Positions 55,746 to 64,000 of a DNA stretch of 64,000 nucleotides are shown here, piece after piece. Location of the stretch: positions 72,758,435 to 72,822,434 of the forward strand of contig CM043950.1 of the NCBI GenBank assembly GCA_014529385.2. Reading direction: 5' to 3'. The DNA is from Adiantum capillus-veneris (taxonomy: Eukaryota; Streptophyta; Polypodiopsida; Polypodiales; Pteridaceae). The position numbers were made by a program, and so were the translations under genes. The notes under the pieces were generated by a model. It was not told the DNA's origin and made no database searches. It saw only the letters and a program-made list of their open reading frames with translations. The stretch's first letter is position 1. The number at the start of each line of letters is the position of its first letter.

Positions 55746-56327
55746 CAATGAAATAAAAGGAACCATCTCTCATGCTAAGTGGCACACCTTAACGGAAGGA
55801 AATAAGTAAAAATTTGTGGAAGTGAACCATTCCGCTGCACCTGAGAGAGTTGGCCTCCTTATATAATGTTATGGGAGGAATATTCTATGAATATTTTATA
55901 GAAACAATCTCGAGGGTTTGCAAGTTGGGCTCCCAAATTAGATCCGGATCATCCACAGTCACAATGAAGACCTCATTAGCGAGTAAGCTGGAATCCACCA
56001 AATATATGTGCACATTCACTTCTCCTTATATGGGAACCTTATAAACTGTGTGACATACATGATGGTGGGCACAACTAACAGATGGGCATTGTAGGTATAC
56101 TAAAAGGTATATGTTCAAATATATAGAAGAATGCATGCAATATATAGGTTCAAGTATATGTAGAATGCACTCTCTATCAAGAATGTTTATATGGATCACA
56201 TCTAGAGGATAAGATTCCAAATTTATTTATTTAGGAATATGGAACAATGAGATATAAACATCTTGTGGTATATCCGATTAAATGAGAGGCATTTACCTAG
56301 AACATATATATATATATACATACACAT
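55746..56327. other. intergenic, nothing recognised
   Basis: No supportable feature apart from short AT runs near 56308. Confidence 0.4.
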
Positions 56328-56467
56328 ACAAATACATATATATAGATACTTTCAACTGGCGTACTTATAGAATATGTATGTGTGCGCGCGCGTGCGTACA
56401 AATACATATATATAGATACTTTCAATTGGGGTACTTCTAGAATATGTATGTGTGTGTGCGCGCGCAC
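56328..56467. repeat. 70-bp tandem duplication
   Basis: Two adjacent copies starting ACAAATACATATATATAGAT, each ending in a GT/GC run. Four or five differences between them. Confidence 0.85.
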
Positions 56468-57576
56468 GCACGCATGCACGCGCTCAAATGAACTTTAGCG
56501 CTCACCTAAGATGCAGGGAGGCCTCAACATTCTTGATACTCATTATCATATGCCGGCCAGAGGACCTCTTTGTTGCCTCTTTTCTTCAACAACTAAAGTT
56601 TGGACTAAGATGTCGACAGCCTTGTGCGGACACATGAGAATTCATACTTGTAGCTATTGGATAATGATTATAAAGATCTCATATATGAGTGTGCTTTTAG
56701 TTGCATCTAGACATCCATTTGCTACTTGTTTGATCTTAGCTAGGCAACAGATATTGTGCCGCCTCCTGCACATGGGCTAAGGGTTGCACTCTCATTCATT
56801 GGCGTAGGGCCTTTCTACAATCACTCGCATCAACTTATCCCAAGAAAGCATAATAATATCTCTTTACGCCTTGTATAGGTCATGTTGATGATGTGGTTAC
56901 TAAGGATGGTATGGTCCTTTATTTTCCTACGGTTGCTTATAGGATATGGCATTTGAGTATGGATAATTGCACCATGTAGAGAGCAATTACCGAGCTTTTT
57001 ACACCTTTTTCAACCATTTTCTATACTTGAATTGTGGACTGCTTGCCAGGATTGGTGTTTTGATTGTGCGAGCTACTAGGTTTTGTGTGCTTACTTCTCA
57101 TGCATATTGTTTGCTCATTCCTCCACCGTCGGTCGTGAATCAAGCTAGAAATTATGATGTTTGCAAGAGCCCTTTTGTTGGTGGAAAAGTGCCTTGCAAA
57201 CCATTTATAAATGCAAACTGTATGTCAAACAATGGGTCTCCTTTTGGCATTGTATCCCAACTCCGCTCCCTGCTGAAGCATTTTTGGCACGCTCACATAG
57301 TGCTTCTAAATGTTGTTGCCACCATCACAATTAGACTATACCTCCACAAGTAGTAGCAAGGCTCTCATGATGCTTAGGATCTTCTTTGTGAAGTTACATT
57401 CAATATCGTTCACATGGCATTACTTTTTGAGGATTTTACAGCTGATTTCAATGGCAATAGATTGGTGGTGTTCATCGCTCCTCCCTCAACTACATCAAAG
57501 CCGAATTTGTTGTATACTTCCAATTTCCACTTTTGATATCTTCATAATTGTGTCTCTCCAGTATATTTGCTTTGAT
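56468..57576. other. intergenic, nothing firmly recognised
   Basis: Open stretches such as 56967-57353 have no family signature. Confidence 0.35.
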
Positions 57577-57604
57577 GAACACTACAAGAGGTTGTGTACT
57601 CTTG

Positions 57605-57830
57605 TGACGCTTATAGCGACGAAAATACATTGGGTTTTTTAATCCCCCGGCATCGCAAAAAGCGTCGCTAACAACGTCGATAAGAGAACGTCGCTATAGA
57701 AATCGCTACATGCGTCTCTATAAGCGTTGCTATATAGCGACGCATATAGCGACGTTGCAGGGCCGTAAATACCGATGCTTATAGCAACACTGCAGTGCAC
57801 AATGTAGCGACGCCCAAGATTAAAAAAATT
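57605..57830. repeat. subterminal AGCGACGC array, CACTA-C
   Basis: Degenerate units in both orientations. The central palindrome at 57724-57743 has one mismatch relative to that in A. Confidence 0.8.
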
Positions 57831-57831
57831 T

Positions 57832-57860
57832 GGTGGCAGGGCTTTGAATGCCCTGCCACC
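57832..57860. repeat. 29-bp palindrome, CACTA-C (degenerate)
   Basis: GGTGGCAGGGCTTT, G, AATGCCCTGCCACC: one arm mismatch compared with the perfect copy in CACTA-B. Confidence 0.75.
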
Positions 57861-58205
57861 CATCAACCATATTGAATGTTTCATTGATAAATTTACCTTT
57901 GAAAAAAAGTACAAAGGTAAATATAGACCCAAAATAGTCAGCCACAAGACAATATAATCATTAACTCCATCATCCATAGTACGTATTGTTTGCAAAATAA
58001 AGATACAAAAATGAATAAATGACAATTGTACACAACAGCAAAATCACTTGATTGTTAATCATTGAAAATGTAATAGATACAAACCATTGTCATTATTTAA
58101 AAAATATACATGGTTTTCAAAAATACATAGTTACATGGTCTCATTATACATAAGCTAGGACAAAAAGAAACTAATGCTATCTAGCTATGGCTAAACAGAC
58201 GTTGT

Positions 58206-59521
58206 CTAATCAGACGTCTCATCGCGTCCAAGCGGCATATCTGTCGGATTCTGAAAAAAAAAAGATATCTTTTTGTATGTATAATTAAACATATAGCGAG
58301 TGACGTTTATAAAACAATACAATAAATAGAAAAGAATAAACCCTAATACTAACCATGCCACCCCGAGAAGTAAGGATGTCTATAAGGGCATTTAAGCCCT
58401 TCCTGCCTGCGTACTCACGCTCGTACGGAGTCGGATCACATCCTGTAAACGACCATTGTCAAAACATACAAAGAATCCATTATGTTAGAATTTCAAATCC
58501 CATAAACCCTAAACTATCGAACATAGATGCGAAAACACTCACAAAATCGGCGTCAAATGATGCCCACCCGCCGCTCCCCAAGTGGTGCGAGCTCCCTGCC
58601 TCGACTCGCGCTCTGGCTACCTCCTTTTGTTGCTTCCACTTGTCGGGATTCTCGCGCGCTTCTTTCTTCGCATGCTTCCAGTCTTCTTTGGCCAGCCAAT
58701 TTGGTCTATTCCATCCATGCTTGATTGCTTTTTGCACTTCGGAACGCTTATGCTTGCAGTATTCGCGCATTCGAACCTTCATCACATCTTCATTGAAGCA
58801 GTCATCCCGTGTTGGAACGCGAAACTCGTCCTGAAGCATGCTAATGACTCTGTCTTTTAATTCTTTCGATATTTCACTCCAGGTGTTTAGTATGTAGTGT
58901 CTAAACACCTGAGAGCAAAGACCGCGCATGCGCGAAATCACCTTCTTGCCGTCATCATCCAAGATGATGTCGCCGCTGAAGTCGACGGAGTAAGGCAAGC
59001 CCTCTCGCCGCTGACGCGTGAACCTGGGTGTCTCGACAGGGGTCTCTAGTGTCGTGTCAACGGGGGGTACGGACGCCAGGTGTCTCCACTCGAGTCTGAG
59101 CCCCGAAGCGAGGAGTGTCCACTGGAGTGACTCCTGGAGGAGTAGCTAGTGGTGTGTAGCTGTGGGGAATGGCACTCACCCACACAAAACCTGGTGTCGA
59201 TGGCGATGCCGTGGCTGGTGTCGGAATGGAAAACGAAGGGGAGGGTAAAGAGCCTCGTCGAACAGGAGGCGGTGTCGAAGCATCCGTGGCGCCACCCCCA
59301 CAACAACCGCCACCGCCACCACCACCACTAGAGCGCCGGTGCCTAGACAAGTGCGAAGATCGTCTCGTCGACACCGAAGATTTGGAGCACGCTGAGGACT
59401 CCGAAACAGAGGGAGATGCGGATGGAGTAGGAACGCGCGATGGTGCGCCTGAGAAATGACGCTCCACGTACCACTGTCTCTGCTGGGGTGACAAAGAAGA
59501 AAGAAACTCATCATCATCCAT
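58206..59521 (-). pseudogene. Transposase_24-type gene of CACTA-C, broken
   Basis: Exon equivalents are 59521-58543, about 58455-58354 and 58250-58206. Exon 1 has an extra G in a G run near 59068 that shifts the frame after VETPGVRTP. The frame resumes at PYSVDFSGDIILDDDGKKVI and carries the domain (EARENPDKWKQQ, GSSHHLGSGGWASF). The acceptor before exon 2 reads GACAA instead of GACAG. Both changes would abolish the normal product. Confidence 0.85.
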
Positions 59522-59586
59522 ACCTGCATTAAACACACGAAAATTTAAACTTAATATTGAATGAATGGAGTAGAAACATGGACAAG

Positions 59587-59587
<1 letters not shown>

Positions 59588-59656
<69 letters not shown>
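59588..59656. repeat. compound (GATA)n(GA)n microsatellite
   Basis: About nine GATA units and then a GA tract, in the presumed 5' leader of the CACTA-C Transposase_24-type gene. Copies A and B lack it. Confidence 0.9.
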
Positions 59657-59662
<6 letters not shown>

Positions 59663-59841
59663 CAATGACGCAATGACGCAAATACTTAAAGAGCTAGAGA
59701 ATCATACAAGAACAATCCAGTGCTTGTAGCTTTAGAATGTTCAAAGGCTAGCAGCAACAGAAAGCGTTTTTCTTCTATTCAACTTGAATGATGAAAGAGG
59801 CAAGTGCATAACTCTGAATTTACAAAACAATATTTATGGCT

Positions 59842-62800
59842 TTAAGAGATCTCTCTCTCATCCTCGCATAGCTCAGCATAACTTCCTATATCTATATAGA
59901 GCTCTCCTTTTAAACATATGTCCTCTGTTTCATTTTGTAGATCCTCTCCATGCACCCCATAGAGAGTAGCAGGTTGACGTTCGTCTGGCACCACCTCCAG
60001 GGCTTCTGACTGGGTATCTTCTCCGATCTCCTCCATTGATGCCGCTGTGATTGGCACATGGTAGCCTTCATACATCCATGCACTACGAGGGACTACCTCT
60101 ATGACGTACCACCAGTTTGATGCAGACTTTGTGGGATGAAATATCACTTGCCAGAGCCACATAACTTACATGAGAGCTTTCAAGCACATAAATTCTAAAA
60201 AACACGTTCACTATTTACATACTTACTTGTTCACAATGCTTGGGTAGTACAAAAGTGTCTCTTAGGTCAGTCCATTTCTTAGTTGAATCCACCTCAAGAA
60301 AACTAGACTCTCCTCTACGCATAGTAGCGTTGCGACCCTCCATGACTATCTTGAACCATTGTACGTCGAACAAGTCGACAAAAAATCCTCTATAATCGAT
60401 CCTCAAAATCTCTTGTAGCGTGCCGAAGTAAGTGAGTTCCGCCACCACAAGATCTGCATCAGAAGACCGTCGTCGACTAGACTTTTCATATTTTGCCATG
60501 ATTCCATAATCTTGAGTAAAATGTTTTTTGTCGATCCGTTCCACCCTAAAATGTCGACCTTTACACCATGCTGCTGTGTATAACTTATACTACAACCAAC
60601 AAAGATTATGAGTGGCCGTTCAAACATCTAGAAAGTTACTGTCGTACATTGTAAACTTACCTTGGTCGCGCAACCCCTAGAGTACTCCCACTCTTCCTTA
60701 GTCACTTCTTCATCGCATTTTTGTGTGCTTTTCAGTTGGTTGTGCAACCATCTTAAGCTCATGAATGTTGGTAGGCTCTCCAGACTCGTCGGATAGTGCA
60801 TCGGTGGTCGTCTTCCCCGTCTCCACTCGATTCTTGCCCTTTGTCGCTCTTGCTTTGCATCCTGATATTGTGAGATCCACTTCTGCATGACTGGATTGTG
60901 AACCATGCAAAATCGGTTGATTTTAGCCTCTAGATATTCTTCTCAATACCGAGATTGCACATGACAATTCGAGATATGTACTCATCATCTATGGTTTGCT
61001 ATAGCGTGTCCCAGGCTTTATCAAATCCGTCTAGCCACTCTCCAATGTACACTAGGGACTCTGATACTAGCCAACCTTCTGCCATGCTACCCTCCGAACG
61101 TGCCTTCTGACGCACATATCCCTTAAGCGTTTTCATGAAACGTTCTAAAAAGAACATCCATCTGGAATGTACTGTGCCGGCTATTTCCACATCATCAACT
61201 ATGTGAACAAGAAGATGCACCTGAATGGTTAGCATGGTAGTAGGAAAATGTTTCTCAAACATACACACAACCTCCGTAGCGTTTAGTTTGGCGAATGGTA
61301 TGGAGTCTACGTTGATCTCCTTTTGTGAGATCCATTGTACCAACTTCGCAAGTTTGTAGATTGTGTTACAGATGTCAAGAGACAGACATCCCTCAATGGA
61401 AACCGATAAAATAAACTGCAAAACACGTGCAACAATGATATTAAAGTACGTCCACACACGAATTTGTTACACAATTCTCACTATGATATACTCCACTATG
61501 AACATACCTGACACATTTTATGCCAGTTGTGTGACTTCAAACGGGTAAGCTTTCCTTCTTTAGTAGAACACGTTCGGAGCGAGTGCATTACGCCAGTGGG
61601 GGTCCGCAAAGATCGAATGGTCTCTTTTACTTTTCTCAAGATTTACAGTGTCTGAGTGAGGAGTGTAAATAGATCACCTGAGCATTCGGTTAGTCCGGGA
61701 TAGTCATGCATGGTCCACAATAGAATGCCTCTGATCAAATCATTCTGTCGACCTGTGTGTCGACCTGTGTGCCGGCTCATATCCACCACGTCTATGCCAA
61801 TCCACAATTGTTGTAGCTCTTCCAATAGTGGACGAAGATACACATCCATATTCTTCACTTTATATCGCCCCGGCACAATTAAGCTTAGCCATAGGTATCC
61901 CTTCTTTGTAGTCAACCACGGGGGAATGTTGTAGTTGACGATGACAACGGGCCATACACTGTAAGATGTTGATCTTTGACCAAATGGATTTACGCCATCC
62001 ATAGCCAGGCCTAAGCGCAAATTTCAAGCTTTCGTGGCAAAATCCGTCCATGTTCCATCTATATGTTTCCAAGCTGCACAATCTACAGGAATCCGTAGCA
62101 CACCATCCGAAGATTTATTCTCCTCATGCCATGATGCTAGGGAGGCCATGGACTTACATTCGAAGAAATGCTTGATGCGAGGAAGCAGAGAAAAATGTCA
62201 CAAAATCTTTTGCGAAATTTTTGTTCCGTGGAGATCTACTCGATATCTTTCGGAATCCCATTTCGGACACTTCTCTATGTCTATGTATTCCCCTCTGAAA
62301 AGAATGCAGTCATTAGGACAAGCGTGGATTGAATTATAATCCATCTCCAAGTTTTGCAAAATCTTTCTTGCTTCCTCTCAAGAATCTGGCATCACATTAT
62401 CAACTAGTAGTATGTGCTCTTTGAGAAATCTGCACAACATAAAAATACGGTACAATTGTGTACAAATCTATCAGATCATTATACATTTAGAGTTTTATTA
62501 AAGTAAACTAATTATTGTAATAGATCATCTGAAAAGCGCTGTGACGCTAGTGTCACTCCATCCAAACTTTGTCTGCATGTTGAGAAGAACCACGAGCACT
62601 TTCAATCTAGACACACGTGCTCCATTATACAATGGCGTATCGGCTTCACTTTTCATATCATCATAGACAAGCCTTTCTGAATCCATGATCGTCTCGATCA
62701 TTTCATCAATTTCAGGCTCAAACATTGCCTCGTTGGGAATGTGGTCTACATGATCATCCCCCGAGCTGTCAGAGGCTACATCTTGTGGCCTCACATATGC

Positions 62801-62956
62801 TGCTTGACCAAAGCGCCTGCGAACACGTCTATTGGGTTGCAAGATTGCTGCCTGTTGACCAGCGTCAGAGTCCGACGAGTTATAAATGGCAACAACTCGA
62901 TCTATAATAAATGGATCGAACTCGCCAAATTCACGAAGGTGCTACAAAGAAACGCT
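59842..62956 (-). pseudogene. TNP2-type transposase of CACTA-C, partial but with complete C-terminus
   Basis: Exon 1 survives from 62956 to 62525. Exon 2 covers about 62420-61680, with LGLAMDGVNPFG and VIVNYNIPPWLTT. Exon 3 keeps only its end (61549-61640). Exon 4 starts at 61415 and keeps blocks lost from copy B: FLERFMKTLKGYVRQKARSE and EGWLVSESLVYIGEWL (DUF4218-like), then the MVHNPVMQKWISQY block and, in the next exon from about 60596, ELTYFGTLQEILRIDYRGFF and VDLFDVQWFKIVMEG (DUF4216-like). The exon 5 acceptor reads GCAA where B has GCAG. Useful as a template for what B has lost. Confidence 0.85.
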
Positions 62957-63156
62957 GTCGAGAAATTTGCGGTCTTGCCAGGAAAGTACCGGGCTTATGG
63001 CTGTGAGAGTTTGTGATAAAACTCAACAAAAACTATATGAAGGAGTTAAACCATAGTTGCCATGAAGACTAGGGTTTGGAAAGAAGTGCAATCAAAGAAG
63101 ACTCACTCTTTCTCTCTTGCATTCACACACACAAAGAAAGAACGCAAAAGAGAATG
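62957..63156. other. junction segment between CACTA-C and ORF-X copies
   Basis: Unrelated to CACTA-A or B at this position. No terminal repeat is visible at the junction. Confidence 0.4.
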
Positions 63157-63369
63157 TCAAAACAATACGAAGATGAAAACATCAAGGCTATGGTCATATC
63201 GTATCATGGGTAATATGAAAGGGTTAATGGATGAGTTAATAGCATTCAATCTTGGCTGACCAAATAGGCTGCAAATTGTTCTTTGGAATTGTAGTTTTGT
63301 GCTTACCATAATATATATATTTTGTCTAGTGATTGGGATTAATTGTGTGTACAAATCCTCTTGGTTCAT
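63157..63369 (-). CDS. ORF-X3: unrecognised conserved frame
   Basis: 70 codons ending SLDVFIFVLF and a stop. MVSTKLQFQRTICSLFGQPR and FILPMIRYDHSLDV align with ORF-X1 and ORF-X2 without gaps. It is the most divergent of the three. Its ATG overlaps the stop of ORF-X2 (ATGA), so the two copies sit end to end on one strand and may once have been one two-repeat protein. Confidence 0.5.
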   Translation of the reverse strand: MNQEDLYTQLIPITRQNIYIMVSTKLQFQRTICSLFGQPRLNAINSSINPFILPMIRYDHSLDVFIFVLF

Positions 63370-63584
63370 AGCAAGATAACTACGCTTACATCAAAAGAAA
63401 AATTATAGTCTATGAGAGGTAGTATGATGGGATCCGGTAATGGAAGTATTTCATTGAGCCTTTCAGGGCCGAAGAGAAACACTATACGTTGTTGAAAGTG
63501 TATTTTACGGCTAATCCATACGTTAATTCTAATAGATCGTACAGAGTGAAAGTGATAGAAATGATCATCATGTGGGTTATTCAT
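63366..63584 (-). CDS. ORF-X2: unrecognised conserved frame
   Basis: 72 codons ending SFDVSVVILL and a stop. The core INVWISRKIHFQQRIVFLFG and ILPLIDYNFSFDV matches ORF-X1 at 22291-22533. Over the first 30 aligned codons 22 residues are identical, but only about five of those codons are. The part before YHFHSVRSIRI also resembles the TPFHLTQRIQI stretch of ORF-X1. No known domain recognised. Confidence 0.55.
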   Translation of the reverse strand: MNNPHDDHFYHFHSVRSIRINVWISRKIHFQQRIVFLFGPERLNEILPLPDPIILPLIDYNFSFDVSVVILL

Positions 63585-63894
<310 letters not shown>

Positions 63895-64000
63895 GATTAG
63901 AGATAAAAATGAAAACAACAAGAAATCAAGAAAACATCAATGTAGAACACATCTTACTTGAAACCCTTCGGCACCATTATTGATGGGAGAGAGAAGAAGA

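Larger units (their letters stand above)
57580..62956 (-). mobile_element. CACTA-C: truncated En/Spm-type copy
   Basis: The left terminus CACTACAAGAGGTTGTGTAC at 57580 equals that of CACTA-A, followed by subterminal repeats, the Transposase_24-type gene and TNP2, all on the minus strand. Homology with A and B stops abruptly at about 62956, inside TNP2 exon 1 (after AAAGAAAC), so the 5' end and its TIR are missing. An internal deletion removes the end of intron 2 and the first half of exon 3. Confidence 0.9.

Overview
The window is nuclear DNA of a land plant and consists almost entirely of transposable elements. The evidence is CACTA (En/Spm) transposons with TNP2 and plant Transposase_24-type genes, Ty1/copia and Tat-type Ty3/gypsy retrotransposons, LINEs, a Helitron helicase remnant, a captured pentatricopeptide-repeat (PPR) fragment and very long CT, GT and AT microsatellites. 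No intact host gene, rRNA, tRNA or CRISPR array was seen. The species cannot be read from the sequence. A large, TE-rich genome (fern, lycophyte or gymnosperm) is a weak inference.

Layout. 1-2064: old flanking DNA with CCAAT/ATTGG repeats and a Helitron helicase remnant. 2070-8834: a non-coding LTR element (E4, minus strand, target duplication GGAGA). 8840-10770: flank with one candidate exon. 10776-47922: a 37-kb nest whose insertion boundaries can all be read. The outermost element E1 (short-LTR, non-coding, duplication CATGT) holds two insertions. The first is CACTA-A (11628-25179), which itself contains the Tat-type Ty3 element G1 (15772-24403). The second is the copia element E2 (26667-47608, duplication CATTC). 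E2 contains the truncated Tat element G2 (27355-43288), and the left LTR of G2 was hit by CACTA-B (27393-34125, duplication AAT) and by the non-coding LTR element E3 (34568-39515, duplication GTTTA). E3 carries the PPR fragment. 47928-57579: a decayed LINE, a second RT pseudogene bracketed by copies of a dispersed motif, and microsatellites. 57580-62956: CACTA-C, a third, truncated copy. 62957-64000: two tandem copies of an unrecognised conserved reading frame (ORF-X), then a 110-bp AT tract.

How the parts relate. The three CACTA copies share one architecture: TIR CACTACAAGAGG, subterminal AGCGACGC arrays, a 29-bp palindrome at each end, a TNP2-like transposase gene and a separate three-exon Transposase_24-type gene. 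Copy A keeps an intact Transposase_24-type gene but only exon 1 of TNP2. Copy B has all five TNP2 exons but two nonsense codons and an internal deletion. Copy C retains the C-terminal TNP2 blocks that B lost, and is otherwise decayed. Duplicate copies act as empty-site references for one another: B for the G1 insertion, the G1 LTR for the B and E3 insertions, and E1's own 171-bp repeats for the A insertion. The most unusual item is ORF-X. Three copies of an unidentified ~55-codon frame (one in the leader of G1, two at 63157-63584) differ mostly by synonymous changes, as expected for a protein under selection.
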